DNA of 64,000 bases from Hyphomicrobiales bacterium (GCA_900468535.1 UBTY01000050.1:65194-129193); one strand, 5' to 3'; numbered from the stretch's first letter, positions 32,792 to 42,264 are shown. A program made the numbers and translations. The notes: generated from the sequence alone by a model not told the origin.

Positions 32792-33958
32792 ATGATGATG
32801 TCTGATAGCCTTCTCGACAGCGCCGCATCTGGCGGCTTGTTTATCGGCCGTGCCTGGAACCCTGCGGTTCAGGGGCCGAGCGTGGTGACAATCCGGGATG
32901 GAGAGCTGATCGACATCACATCGCCGGTGGTGCCGACCGTCAGCGCACTGCTCGAACACTCCGATCCTGCCGGCCTCGTTCATTCCTCGACCGGCAGCTC
33001 GCTGGGAAGGCTAGAAGACGTCGCGGCGAACAGCAGCGGCACGCCCTCGAATTCAATGGTGCATCTGCTCGCCCCGAGCGACCTGCAGGCAATCAAGGCA
33101 TGCGGCGTCACCTTTGCTCAATCCATGATCGAGCGCGTCATCGAGGAAAAGGCCGCCGGCAATCCCGATCGGGCCGCGGCGATACGCGAGCGCGTTAGCA
33201 CGTTGATCGGGGGAAGTCTCAACAATCTCAAGGCTGGCTCCGCTGAGGCAGCAACCGTCAAGCAGGCACTGATCGAAGAGGGCATGTGGTCGCAATATCT
33301 GGAGGTCGGCATCGGCCCGGATGCGGAGGTCTTTACCAAGGCCCCGGTGCTCTCGTCGGTCGGATGGGGGAGCGATGTCGGTTTGCACCCGATCTCGACG
33401 TGGAACAACCCCGAGCCGGAGATTGTGCTGGCCGTGAACAGCCGTGGCGAAATAAAGGGGGCAACCCTCGGTAACGATGTCAACCTGCGCGATGTGGAAG
33501 GGCGTTCCGCGCTGCTGCTCGGCAAGGCAAAGGACAACAACGCATCCTGCTCGATCGGTCCGTTCATCCGTCTTTTCGATCGCACCTATGATCTCGACGC
33601 AGTGCGCAAGGCCGAACTTGACCTGAAGGTGACCGGCCTTGATGGCTTCGTTCTGAACGGCAAGAGTTCAATGTCGAAGATCAGCCGGGATCCGACCGAT
33701 CTCGTCAAGCAGACCTGTGGTGCCCATCACCAGTATCCCGATGGCTTCATGCTCTTCCTCGGCACGCTGTTTGCGCCGACGCAGGACCGGGATGCGGTCA
33801 ATCAAGGCTTCACCCACAAGGTTGGCGATATCGTCGAAATCTCTTCCGCCGGCTTGGGAACATTGAAGAACACCGTGCGACTCTCGACTGAATGCGCCCC
33901 CTGGACCTTCGGGATTTCCGCATTGATGGCTAATCTTGCGCGACGCGGTCTGCTCTAG
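32792..33958 (+). CDS. xylX: FAH-family 2-keto-3-deoxy-sugar-acid dehydratase
   Basis: A 388-residue fumarylacetoacetate-hydrolase-fold protein with GPDAEVFTKAPVLSSVGWGSDVGLHPISTWNNPEPEIVLAVN, GNDVNLRDVEGRSALLLGKAKDNNASCSIGPF and a GFTHKVGDIVEISS..GTLKNTV end, containing the acidic metal ligands of the fold. It matches the XylX/KdaD type, which dehydrates 2-keto-3-deoxy-D-xylonate or L-arabonate to 2-oxoglutarate semialdehyde in the Weimberg route. Following the xylonate-dehydratase gene supports this. The three successive ATG codons at 32792-32800 leave the exact start open. A terminator stands between the two genes, so it may have its own promoter. Confidence 0.83.
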   Translation: MMMSDSLLDSAASGGLFIGRAWNPAVQGPSVVTIRDGELIDITSPVVPTVSALLEHSDPAGLVHSSTGSSLGRLEDVAANSSGTPSNSMVHLLAPSDLQAIKACGVTFAQSMIERVIEEKAAGNPDRAAAIRERVSTLIGGSLNNLKAGSAEAATVKQALIEEGMWSQYLEVGIGPDAEVFTKAPVLSSVGWGSDVGLHPISTWNNPEPEIVLAVNSRGEIKGATLGNDVNLRDVEGRSALLLGKAKDNNASCSIGPFIRLFDRTYDLDAVRKAELDLKVTGLDGFVLNGKSSMSKISRDPTDLVKQTCGAHHQYPDGFMLFLGTLFAPTQDRDAVNQGFTHKVGDIVEISSAGLGTLKNTVRLSTECAPWTFGISALMANLARRGLL

Positions 33959-33992
33959 AGACCGCCGCACTTCCGGCTCGGAATAATTTGCG

Positions 33993-34015
33993 CAGGGGAA
34001 GCGTTCGGTCCCCTG
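33993..34015 (+). terminator. Weak stem-loop after the FAH-family gene
   Basis: A 7-bp stem with a nine-base loop, 35 bases after the stop. Possible terminator in the 119-base gap before the lipoprotein gene. Confidence 0.4.
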
Positions 34016-34077
34016 TCTGATGGGCTCCGGATTGCATATATGCGAAGGCAGAACGCAAACGAATCTGCGAGGGTGCA

Positions 34078-34356
34078 ATGCGAACGAAACTTGGTGCGCT
34101 GATCTGTGTTGCCGTGCTGGCCGGATGCACGACAGCCCAGGACTTTTCCGCTCCAGGACTGGATCCGATCCCAGGCAGCATCACCTACGGCGGTCAGCCA
34201 CGCACAAAATTGACGAACTCTCCGGTCGGCTCGTCATTCCCGCATGACTTCATCGATCAGTACGGACAGCAGGTGGAGGAGACATACATCATCCAGCCAG
34301 ACAGGTCGTTGAAGATCGCGCACCGGGAAATCCGCCCGATCCGCTTCCACAAGTGA
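34078..34356 (+). CDS. Small lipoprotein of unknown function
   Basis: A 92-residue protein with a lipoprotein signal peptide and lipobox LAGC near residue 17, so it is probably anchored to a membrane by Cys17. The mature part is polar, with a YGGQPRTKLTNSPVGS stretch and an aromatic- and basic-rich tail. No domain is recognised. GAGGG precedes the ATG. It stands alone before the mutase gene. Confidence 0.7.
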   Translation: MRTKLGALICVAVLAGCTTAQDFSAPGLDPIPGSITYGGQPRTKLTNSPVGSSFPHDFIDQYGQQVEETYIIQPDRSLKIAHREIRPIRFHK

Positions 34357-34464
34357 TCCCGTGCGGGCGCCGTTCCGCAGGGCAAATTTATCGCCGTGCT
34401 CTATCGCAACCGACGCGAATAAAGTGCTAGCCTGCGGCAAAGTGAGAATGCCGGAGGTTCTAGG

Positions 34465-36603
34465 ATGAGCTCAAAAACGCTTGGCGATTGGCAGACACTT
34501 GCCGAACGGGAACTCAAGACGTCGCCAGACACGCTGGTCTGGGAGACACCTGAAGGCATTGCCGTCAAACCACTCTACACGCAAGCAGATACTGAAAGCT
34601 TGGCGCATCTCGGATCCCTCCCGGGCCTTGCGCCGTTCACCCGCGGGCCTCGCGCGACGATGTATGCCGGGCGCCCCTGGACGATCCGCCAGTATGCGGG
34701 TTTCTCAACTGCGGAAGCCTCGAATGCGTTCTATCGCAAGGCGCTCGCGGCCGGTCAGCAGGGCGTATCCGTCGCATTCGATCTTGCGACGCACCGCGGC
34801 TACGACAGTGATCATCCGCGCGTGGAAGGCGATGTCGGCAAGGCGGGCGTGGCGATCGACAGCGTCGAGGATATGAAGATCCTGTTCGACGGCATTCCGC
34901 TCGAGAAGGTGTCGGCGTCGATGACGATGAACGGAGCAGTCATCCCGATCCTGGCAAACTTTATTGTCGCGGGCGAGGAGCAGGGCGTTCCGCTCGAGGC
35001 ACTCTCGGGGACGATTCAGAACGACATTCTCAAGGAGTTCATGGTCCGCAACACCTACATCTATCCACCGGAACCATCGATGCGGATCGTTGCCGATATC
35101 ATCGAGTATACGGCGAGGAAGATGCCGAAGTTCAACTCGATCTCGATCTCCGGCTATCACATGCAGGAGGCGGGCGCGACACTCGTTCAGGAACTGGCCT
35201 TCACGCTCGCCGACGGGCGAGAGTATGTACGAGCCGCCATCGCCAAGGGACTGAATGTCGATGACTTCGCCGGTCGGCTGTCCTTCTTCTTTGCCATCGG
35301 AATGAACTTCTTCATGGAGGCAGCCAAGCTGCGGGCAGCGCGCCTGCTCTGGACGCGGATCATGGAAGAATTCAAACCCATGAAGGCCTCGTCGCTGATG
35401 CTGCGCACCCATTGCCAGACGTCAGGCGTGTCCTTGCAGGAGCAGGATCCCTACAACAACATCGTGCGCACCGCGTTCGAAGCGATGTCGGCCGTCCTGG
35501 GCGGCACGCAATCTTTGCACACGAATTCGTTCGACGAGGCAATCGCACTGCCGACGGAATTTTCTGCCCGTATCGCTCGCAATACCCAGCTGATCCTCCA
35601 GCATGAAACAGGCGTCACCAAAGTCGTCGATCCGCTTGCCGGCTCCTACTATGTCGAAAGCCTCACGTCCGAACTCGCGGAGAAGGCCTGGGCGTTGATC
35701 GAGGAAGTCGAAGCGCTGGGAGGAATGACGAAGGCGGTCAACGAGGGGCTACCGAAGAGACTGATCGAGCAAGCGGCGACCCGCCGCCAGGCCGCGGTCG
35801 ACAAGGGCGACGAGATCATCGTAGGGGTCAACAAGTATCGTCTGGAAGACGAGCAGGCGATCGACATTCTCGAGATCGACAACACGGCGGTCAGAACCGC
35901 CCAGATCAAACGCCTTGAAGACACGAAACGTCGGCGTGACAATTCGCTCGTCGCTCAAACCCTCGACCGCCTCACCAACATCGCAAGAACAGGCGAAGGC
36001 AATCTTCTGGAGGCCGCCGTGGAGGCCTCCCGCGCCCGCGCCACGGTCGGTGAGATTTCCGACGCCATGCGAAAAGCTTTCGGCGATCATGCCGCAACAC
36101 CTGATGTCATCAAGGACGTCTACGGCGAGGCCTATCGCAACGAACCCGAGCTGGAAGCCCTGAAGGCGCGCATGACTGAAGTCAGGACGACGCTTGGGCG
36201 AAAGCCAAGGATCATGGTGGCCAAGCTTGGGCAGGACGGCCATGACCGCGGTGCCAAGGTGATTGCATCGGCCTTTGGCGACATCGGCTTCGACGTCATT
36301 GCGGGACCGCTCTTCCAGACGCCCGAGGAGGCTGCCGCGCTGGCGGTATCAAACAAGGTTCATGTCGTCGGCATGTCGTCACTGGCGGCCGGACACAAAA
36401 CGCTTGCTCCACAGCTTGTCGACGCGCTGAAATCGCAGGGAGCTGGTGAGATTGTCGTCGTCGCCGGTGGGGTGATTCCGCGGCAGGATTATCAGTTTCT
36501 CACCGATCACGGGATTGCCGCGATCTTCGGTCCGGGAACCAATGTCCTGGAGGCGGCAAACTCCGTGCTAGACCTTCTGGAGGGTAAAAAACGCAACGCC
36601 TGA
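34465..36603 (+). CDS. bhbA: Methylmalonyl-CoA mutase
   Basis: A 712-residue single-chain mutase of full length. The N-terminal catalytic barrel has GPRATMYAGRPWTIRQYAGFSTAE, SVAFDLATHRGYDSDHPRV and KFNSISISGYHMQEAGA. The C-terminal cobalamin domain keeps the lower-ligand motif DGHDRG at residues 591-596 and GLDVIAGPLFQTPEE-like blocks. It interconverts (R)-methylmalonyl-CoA and succinyl-CoA with adenosylcobalamin, so it finishes propionyl-CoA or valine/isoleucine breakdown in the cytoplasm. GGAGG precedes the ATG. No epimerase or G-protein chaperone is adjacent. In rhizobia this gene is called bhbA. Confidence 0.95.
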   Translation: MSSKTLGDWQTLAERELKTSPDTLVWETPEGIAVKPLYTQADTESLAHLGSLPGLAPFTRGPRATMYAGRPWTIRQYAGFSTAEASNAFYRKALAAGQQGVSVAFDLATHRGYDSDHPRVEGDVGKAGVAIDSVEDMKILFDGIPLEKVSASMTMNGAVIPILANFIVAGEEQGVPLEALSGTIQNDILKEFMVRNTYIYPPEPSMRIVADIIEYTARKMPKFNSISISGYHMQEAGATLVQELAFTLADGREYVRAAIAKGLNVDDFAGRLSFFFAIGMNFFMEAAKLRAARLLWTRIMEEFKPMKASSLMLRTHCQTSGVSLQEQDPYNNIVRTAFEAMSAVLGGTQSLHTNSFDEAIALPTEFSARIARNTQLILQHETGVTKVVDPLAGSYYVESLTSELAEKAWALIEEVEALGGMTKAVNEGLPKRLIEQAATRRQAAVDKGDEIIVGVNKYRLEDEQAIDILEIDNTAVRTAQIKRLEDTKRRRDNSLVAQTLDRLTNIARTGEGNLLEAAVEASRARATVGEISDAMRKAFGDHAATPDVIKDVYGEAYRNEPELEALKARMTEVRTTLGRKPRIMVAKLGQDGHDRGAKVIASAFGDIGFDVIAGPLFQTPEEAAALAVSNKVHVVGMSSLAAGHKTLAPQLVDALKSQGAGEIVVVAGGVIPRQDYQFLTDHGIAAIFGPGTNVLEAANSVLDLLEGKKRNA

Positions 36604-36698
36604 GAAGGCGTTTTCACCCGAACGAAAGAGGTCTGCCATGTGGACAACGGCAATCATCCGGTGACTGGAAAAGCGGCATTGCCGGATGTTTCGGCATG

Positions 36699-36714
36699 AA
36701 AACGATTACGTTTT
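36699..36714. promoter_or_regulatory. LacI-type operator candidate upstream of the second sugar operon
   Basis: AAAACG-ATTA-CGTTTT, a perfect 6-bp inverted repeat, in the 258-base gap between the mutase and the dehydrogenase gene. The AACG...CGTT pattern is typical of LacI-family sites. No LacI gene is in the window. Confidence 0.45.
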
Positions 36715-36834
36715 GTGAGGTTGACAACACTCCCTGCCTCAAATGCAGCAGAATGAAAATTAATTTCATAGTTTCAACTTTTCTCGCGATTCTTGTTGAC
36801 GAGTTCGAAAATTTGTCCCAACTTGACGAAAATA

Positions 36835-36846
36835 AATTACGTAATT
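36835..36846. promoter_or_regulatory. Palindrome next to the operon start
   Basis: Perfect 12-bp palindrome AATTACGTAATT ending 15 bases before the start codon at 36862. Position over the early transcript suggests an operator. Confidence 0.35.
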
Positions 36847-36861
36847 GGGAACGAGAACAGC

Positions 36862-38019
36862 ATGAAAGTGGGAATTATCGGGCTTGGTTTCCGGCTCGGC
36901 TACCTTGGCTACGTCTTCAAGTCGGTTGATGAGAGCTTCGAGATCGTCGGATACGTCGATCCGAATCCGGCTGGCCTTCCGGGGCTCGTTGAGCAGGGCG
37001 TTTCCGCGGGCAAGGCATATGCGACGCCGGCAGACCTGATTGCCAACGAAAAGCTCGATCTTCTGATGATCGGCTCGCCGAACCACATGCATCTCGACCA
37101 TATCCGCCTCGGTCTCGAAGCGGGATTGAAGGTCTTCTGCGAAAAGCCGATCGTCACCACGATCGCCGAAAGCATCGAGCTCGCCAAGCTCATGGCCAAG
37201 TTCGGTCACGAGCGCCTCATGGTCGGCCTCGTGCTGCGTTATTCGCCGCTCTACAAGGACCTGCGCGCCATTCAGGCGACAGGCAAGCTGGGGCAGATCG
37301 TTTCGATCGAGGCATCCGAGCATATCGAGCCCTACCACGGCGCATTCTTCATGCGCGACTGGCGTCGCTACGAGCGCTATTCCGGCAGTTTCATGCTGGA
37401 AAAGTGCTGCCACGACCTCGACCTCTATAACGGCGTCGTCGGTGCACGTCCCGAGCGCGTCGCGAGCTTCGGTGGCCGCAAGAGCTTCACTCCGGTAAAC
37501 GACCCCGCCCGCGAAGGCATCAACGACCTCGAGTTGTTCCATCGCAAGCCGAGCGGCTGGATGGGCTCCGACAAGGTCTTCGACAGCGACGCCGACATTA
37601 TCGACTATCAGGTGGCGATCGTTGAGTATGCCAACGGCGTTGGCATGAATTTCCATACCAACCTGAACGTTCCCGACCAGTTCCGCCGCTTTGCCATCAT
37701 GGGCTCGCGCGGCATGGCCGAAGGCGATTTCGTGCGCGGCTATCTCGATGTGCATGAGCAGTTGACCGGCAAGAAGGTCGTCGAGAACAAGTACGTCGCA
37801 ACCGAACTGTCTCAGCATTATGGCGCCGACGAACAGATGGCCGCCGACCTTCTGGATAGCGTTCGCACGGGCACCGAACTGCCTGTGTCGACCCTCAACG
37901 CGCTCGAAGCCGGAATCCTGGCATTGTCCATGGATGAAGCCCGGATGAAGAAGGCGGTTGTCGACCTGCGCCCCGTGTGGGACAGATTCGATGAGGCGCT
38001 CCACGCAAGAGCGGCTTGA
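36862..38019 (+). CDS. Gfo/Idh/MocA family oxidoreductase
   Basis: A 385-residue dehydrogenase: MKVGIIGLGFRLGYLGYVF (glycine-rich nucleotide site), DLLMIGSPNHMHLDHI, AGLKVFCEKPIVTT with the active-site Lys, and a C-terminal domain with GSFMLEKCCHDLDLYN. It heads a sugar ABC operon, so it probably performs the first oxidation of the imported sugar or sugar alcohol. ATG 36862 is used because the nucleotide-binding motif begins at once; the upstream open frame is AT-rich promoter DNA. Confidence 0.9.
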   Translation: MKVGIIGLGFRLGYLGYVFKSVDESFEIVGYVDPNPAGLPGLVEQGVSAGKAYATPADLIANEKLDLLMIGSPNHMHLDHIRLGLEAGLKVFCEKPIVTTIAESIELAKLMAKFGHERLMVGLVLRYSPLYKDLRAIQATGKLGQIVSIEASEHIEPYHGAFFMRDWRRYERYSGSFMLEKCCHDLDLYNGVVGARPERVASFGGRKSFTPVNDPAREGINDLELFHRKPSGWMGSDKVFDSDADIIDYQVAIVEYANGVGMNFHTNLNVPDQFRRFAIMGSRGMAEGDFVRGYLDVHEQLTGKKVVENKYVATELSQHYGADEQMAADLLDSVRTGTELPVSTLNALEAGILALSMDEARMKKAVVDLRPVWDRFDEALHARAA

Positions 38020-38032
38020 GGAGGGCGGCAGG

Positions 38033-38917
38033 ATGAATGTTCAACGAAGCAACCTCATCTTCGCCTGGATCCTTCTCTTTCCGGCTGTTCTCTACGTTGC
38101 GGTAATCGTCGCTTATCCGCTGGTCGATACATTCATCCTTTCCTTCACCGACGCGTCGCTGAAGAAGGTGACGAACTGGGTTGGCTGGGCGAACTATCAG
38201 AAGATCTTCAACGAGACCTTTGCTGAAGTCATCATCCGGACCTTCGTCTGGACGTTCTTCTCGGTCTCGATAAAGATGATCATCGGCGTCTTTGGCGCCA
38301 CCATGCTGAATGCCGCGGTTCCTGGCAGAGCGCTGTTTCGCGTCCTGACCATGCCGCCGTGGATCGTTCCGATGGCGATCGGCATCTTCATGTGGGGCTG
38401 GATGTACAACGGCCAGTTCGGGATGATTTCCGGCATGCTGCAGCGCTTCGGCCTTGTAGACGCTCCGGTTGCCTTCCTTGCGCAGGGCTCGACGGCATTC
38501 TGGGCAACGATCATCACCGACGTGTGGATCGGCGTCCCGATGGTGACCCTCTACATGCTGGCCGCCATGCAGGCGATCCCGCAGGATCTCTACGAAGCTG
38601 CGTGGACGGATGGTGCCGGTCGCCTCTATCGCTTCCGTCGCATCACGCTGCCGCTGATCATTCCGTCCATGATCACCATGTCGATGCTGTCGCTGATTGC
38701 TACGTTCAACTCGTTCGATATCATCTGGATTCTGACGCGTGGCGGGCCGAGCGGTGAAACGACGACGATGATCATCGACACCTATCGCACCGCGATCGGG
38801 TCGAACAAATACGGCGAAGGTGCCGCGCGCGCCGTGCTTATCTGCATCTTCCTGTCGATCTTCTGCGTCTGCTACTTCCGCATGACCAGCCGCCTTGCTT
38901 CCGGAGACAAGCGATGA
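38033..38917 (+). CDS. Sugar ABC transporter, permease (MalF/UgpA type)
   Basis: A 294-residue CUT1 permease: LIFAWILLFPAVLYVAVIVAYPLVDTF at TM1, GLVDAPVAFL, the EAA loop EAAWTDGAGRLYRFRRITLPLI, and WILTRGGPSGETTTMII. ATG 38033 follows a purine-rich site and lies 13 bases after the dehydrogenase stop. It is coupled to the next permease by ATGA. Confidence 0.92.
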   Translation: MNVQRSNLIFAWILLFPAVLYVAVIVAYPLVDTFILSFTDASLKKVTNWVGWANYQKIFNETFAEVIIRTFVWTFFSVSIKMIIGVFGATMLNAAVPGRALFRVLTMPPWIVPMAIGIFMWGWMYNGQFGMISGMLQRFGLVDAPVAFLAQGSTAFWATIITDVWIGVPMVTLYMLAAMQAIPQDLYEAAWTDGAGRLYRFRRITLPLIIPSMITMSMLSLIATFNSFDIIWILTRGGPSGETTTMIIDTYRTAIGSNKYGEGAARAVLICIFLSIFCVCYFRMTSRLASGDKR

Positions 38918-39774
38918 AACAGCCCCATCTGCTGATCAATCGGTACAAGTGGTACGAGATCATCGCCATCTATGCCGGCATCCTGGTGTTTCTTACCTTC
39001 GTGCTGGCGCCGTTCGTCGAAGGCTTCCTGGTTTCGCTGAAGCCATTGAGCCAGCTGTTCTCGTCGCCCTATCGATTCATTCCTGAGAATGGATCTTTCG
39101 AAGCCTACCGGACGATGTGGATCAGCGTGCCCGGTTTCGCCCGGTACATCTTCAATTCGTTCTTCATCTCGACGATCGTGACAGCCGTCGTGCTGATTCT
39201 CGTCGTTCCCGCCTCCTATGCGTTCGCTCGCTTCGAGTTCAAGGGCGCGGGACTGCTGCTCGGCGCATTCCTTGCTGTTAACATGTTCTCGGGCGCCGTC
39301 CTGCTCATCCCGCTTTTCCGCCTGATGCGCTCGCTCGGCCTCCTGAACACCTACTTCGCCATCATGGTTCCAGGCGTCGCCTTCCTGATCCCGTCCGCGA
39401 TCTGGTTGCTCCGCACCTACATGATGCGCATTCCGAGAGAACTGGACGAAGCCGCCTTCGTTGACGGCGCAAGCCAGCTCTACACCCTGCGTCGGGTCAT
39501 CCTCCCGATCGCGATGCCGGGTATCACCGTGGTTGCGATCACAACCTTCATCGGTTCCTACGCTCAGCAGTTCATTTTCGCGCTGACCTTCAATTCCAAG
39601 ACTGAATACGCGCCTTTGCCAGTCGGGCTCTTCGCATACTTCGGTCGCCAGGAAGTGGTCTGGAACGAACTCATGGCCGCAAGTTTCGTCGGCATCGCGC
39701 CGGCAATAGTCGTGATTTTCTTCCTTCAACGGTATCTCGTCAGCGGTCTGACCGCGGGCGCGGTGAAACAGTAA
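38914..39774 (+). CDS. Sugar ABC transporter, permease (MalG/UgpE type)
   Basis: A 286-residue CUT1 permease with about six membrane segments, EAAFVDGASQLYTLRRVILPIAMPG as EAA loop and a C-terminal QRYLVSGLTAGAVKQ, the common MalG-type end. It precedes the binding-protein gene, an order opposite to the operon at 25-28 kb. Confidence 0.92.
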   Translation: MKQPHLLINRYKWYEIIAIYAGILVFLTFVLAPFVEGFLVSLKPLSQLFSSPYRFIPENGSFEAYRTMWISVPGFARYIFNSFFISTIVTAVVLILVVPASYAFARFEFKGAGLLLGAFLAVNMFSGAVLLIPLFRLMRSLGLLNTYFAIMVPGVAFLIPSAIWLLRTYMMRIPRELDEAAFVDGASQLYTLRRVILPIAMPGITVVAITTFIGSYAQQFIFALTFNSKTEYAPLPVGLFAYFGRQEVVWNELMAASFVGIAPAIVVIFFLQRYLVSGLTAGAVKQ

Positions 39775-39807
39775 GTCAACCACCAGAGAAAAATGGGAGC
39801 TAACAAA

Positions 39808-41037
39808 GTGAAGATTCAATCCAAGATGGGCTTGCTGGCCCTTGCCCTGCTCGGCACCACCGCGCTCGGCACAATGACCGCACAGGCCGCTGACAAGGAG
39901 ATCAGCTGGATCTATTGCGGCGACAAGATCGACCCGATCCACGAGAAGTACATCAAGGAATGGGAAGGCAAGAACACCGGCTGGAAGATCGCTGTTGAAG
40001 TTGTTGGCTGGGAACAGTGCCAGGACAAGGCAACGACCCTCGCTGCTGCCGGCACCCCGGTTGGCATGGCCTATGTCGGCTCGCGCACGCTCAAGGAATT
40101 TGCCCAGAACGACCTGATCGTTCCGGTGCCGATGACCGAAGATGAGAAGAAGAGCTATTACCCGAACATTGTCGACACGGTAACCTTCGACAACAACCAG
40201 TGGGGCGTTCCGATCGCCTTCTCGACCAAGGCCCTCTACTGGAACAAGGACCTCTTCAAGCAGGCAGGTCTTGACCCGGAAACCCCGCCGAAGACCTGGG
40301 CTGAAGAAATTGCCGACGCCAAGGCCATCAAGGAAAAGACCGGCATCGCAGGCTACGGCCTCCCGGCCAAGACCTTCGACAACACGATGCACCAGTTCAT
40401 GCATTGGGTTTACACCAACAACGGCAAGGTCATCGATGGCGACAAGATCGTGATCGACAGCCCGGAAGTGCTGGCGGCTCTGCAGGCCTACAAGGACATC
40501 ACGCCGTACTCCGTCGAAGGCGCAACCGCCTACGAACAGAACGAAATCCGCGCCATCTTCCTCGACGGCAAGGTCGGCATGATCCAGGCAGGTTCGGGTG
40601 CTGCTGCCCGCCTGAAGGACACCAAGATCAACTGGGGCGTTGCACCGCTGCCGCTCGGCCCGTCGGCCAAGGGTGAAGGCACGCTGCTGATCACCGACAG
40701 CCTTGCTGTCTTCAAGGGCACGGGCGTCGAAGAAAAGGCGGCTGAATTCGCCAAGTTCATCACCTCGCCGGGTCCGCAGGGCGAATACGAACTCCAGGGC
40801 GGTGCTGGCCTGACGCCTCTGCGTCCGTCCGCGAAGGTCGACGAATTCGTCAAGGCCGATCCGTCGTGGAAGCCGTTTATCGATGGTATTGCCTTCGGTG
40901 GCCCTGAGCCTCTCTTCACCGATTACAAGGGTTTCCAGAACGCTATGATCGAGATGGTGCAGTCCGTCGTGACGGGCAAGGCCGAACCGGCTGATGCTCT
41001 GAAGAAGGCTGCCGGCGAAATCGAAGCATTCAAGTAA
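39808..41037 (+). CDS. Sugar ABC transporter, periplasmic binding protein
   Basis: A 409-residue family 1 binding protein. The signal peptide covers about residues 1-28 and ends TMTAQAAD. Mature blocks are ISWIYCGDKIDPIHEKYIKEW, VEVVGWEQCQDKATTLAAAGTPVGMAYVGS, GVPIAFSTKALYWNKDLF and KTWAEEIADAKAIKEKTG. GTG 39808 is chosen because GGGAG lies eight bases upstream; ATG 39793 would put that site inside the gene. The body is richer in AAG and GAA codons than its neighbours, as for a highly expressed gene. Confidence 0.9.
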   Translation: MKIQSKMGLLALALLGTTALGTMTAQAADKEISWIYCGDKIDPIHEKYIKEWEGKNTGWKIAVEVVGWEQCQDKATTLAAAGTPVGMAYVGSRTLKEFAQNDLIVPVPMTEDEKKSYYPNIVDTVTFDNNQWGVPIAFSTKALYWNKDLFKQAGLDPETPPKTWAEEIADAKAIKEKTGIAGYGLPAKTFDNTMHQFMHWVYTNNGKVIDGDKIVIDSPEVLAALQAYKDITPYSVEGATAYEQNEIRAIFLDGKVGMIQAGSGAAARLKDTKINWGVAPLPLGPSAKGEGTLLITDSLAVFKGTGVEEKAAEFAKFITSPGPQGEYELQGGAGLTPLRPSAKVDEFVKADPSWKPFIDGIAFGGPEPLFTDYKGFQNAMIEMVQSVVTGKAEPADALKKAAGEIEAFK

Positions 41038-41047
41038 GCCTTTGTTG

Positions 41048-41074
41048 GGATCGCGGGCGCAACACCCGCGATCC
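41048..41074 (+). terminator. Intercistronic stem-loop after the binding-protein gene
   Basis: Perfect 10-bp stem (41048-41057 with 41065-41074) and a seven-base loop followed by TTTAT. It lies between the binding-protein stop and the TTG start of the ATPase. Confidence 0.65.
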
Positions 41075-41124
41075 TTTATCTATTCTATGCAAGCGCCGGA
41101 TGACGCGGCGACCGGAGACAGGTT

Positions 41125-42261
41125 TTGGGACAGCTTCTTCTCAACAAGGTTCAGAAGTTCTACGGCGACTTCGAGGTGCTCAAGGGCGTTCAGCTCGAGG
41201 TCAAGAACGGCGAGTTCGTTGTTTTCGTCGGCCCCTCCGGCTGCGGTAAATCCACCTTGCTCCGCATGATCGCGGGCCTTGACGCAACGTCGGCCGGTGA
41301 CATCGTTATTGATGGATTGCGGGTCAACGATCTGCCTCCAGTCAAGCGCGGCATCGCCATGGTGTTCCAATCCTACGCGCTCTATCCGCACATGAGCGTT
41401 TTCGAGAACATTGCCTTCCCCCTTCGTGTCGAGAAGATGGAAGAGGAAAAACTGAAGGCCAAGGTAGAGCACGCTGCGCGCATTCTCCATCTCGACCAGC
41501 GACTGCAGCAGAAGCCGGGCATGCTTTCGGGCGGCCAGCGCCAGCGCGTTGCGATCGGCCGCGCGATCGTGCGCGAACCGAAAATCTTCCTGTTCGACGA
41601 ACCGTTGTCCAACCTCGACGCGGCGCTGCGTGCGGACATGCGCATCGAGCTCGCTAAGCTTCACCGCCAGCTGAAGGCCACGATGATCTACGTCACGCAC
41701 GACCAGGTCGAAGCGATGACGATGGCGGACCGCATTGTCGTGCTCAACGCTGGCGAGATCGCCCAGACGGGCGCGCCGTTGGAACTGTATCACAAGCCCG
41801 CCAACATCTTCGTCGCCGGTTTCATCGGCAATCCGAAGATGAATTTCCTGAGCGTGAAATGCGTGGGAGTCACTTCTGACGGTGTAACGGTCGACTACAA
41901 GGGCCAGCAGGTCACGATTCCTGTTACCCCGCGCGAAACGGCAGTTGGCAAGACACTTACGCTCGGCGTGCGGCCCGAACATATCCAGCTCGGTTCCGGC
42001 GACATCTCGTTCACGGTCGTACCGACTGTTATCGAGCGCCTCGGTGCTCAGACTGTCGCCTACGCCGCTCTCGATGGCGAAGGCGAAAACTTCTGTGCAA
42101 TGCTGCCTGGAAGCATCGGCATCCGCCCCGAGCAGCCGCTGGCCGCGGGGATCAACCGGGTCGATTGCCATCTCTTTGACGAGAACGGCATCGCATTCGA
42201 GCGCCACGTCGAACTGACGGACATCGACGTCAGCCTACTGAACGCAACGCCTGCTGCCTGA
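41125..42261 (+). CDS. Sugar ABC transporter, ATP-binding protein (UgpC/MsmK type)
   Basis: A 378-residue CUT1 ATPase: Walker A GPSGCGKST, FQSYALYPHMSV, signature LSGGQRQR, Walker B FLFDEPLSNLDAALR, and a C-terminal TOBE region with FIGNPKMNF and LGVRPEHIQL. The start is TTG, supported by GGAG seven bases upstream and by the family N-terminus beginning within three residues. It comes after the stem-loop, so it is probably made at lower level than the binding protein. It ends three bases before the stop of the opposite gene. Confidence 0.9.
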   Translation: MGQLLLNKVQKFYGDFEVLKGVQLEVKNGEFVVFVGPSGCGKSTLLRMIAGLDATSAGDIVIDGLRVNDLPPVKRGIAMVFQSYALYPHMSVFENIAFPLRVEKMEEEKLKAKVEHAARILHLDQRLQQKPGMLSGGQRQRVAIGRAIVREPKIFLFDEPLSNLDAALRADMRIELAKLHRQLKATMIYVTHDQVEAMTMADRIVVLNAGEIAQTGAPLELYHKPANIFVAGFIGNPKMNFLSVKCVGVTSDGVTVDYKGQQVTIPVTPRETAVGKTLTLGVRPEHIQLGSGDISFTVVPTVIERLGAQTVAYAALDGEGENFCAMLPGSIGIRPEQPLAAGINRVDCHLFDENGIAFERHVELTDIDVSLLNATPAA

Positions 42262-42264
42262 CCC

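Noticed and set aside
36766..40404. Minus-strand frames of 412 and 510 codons
   Set aside because: Antisense to the dehydrogenase, permease and binding-protein genes of the second sugar operon.
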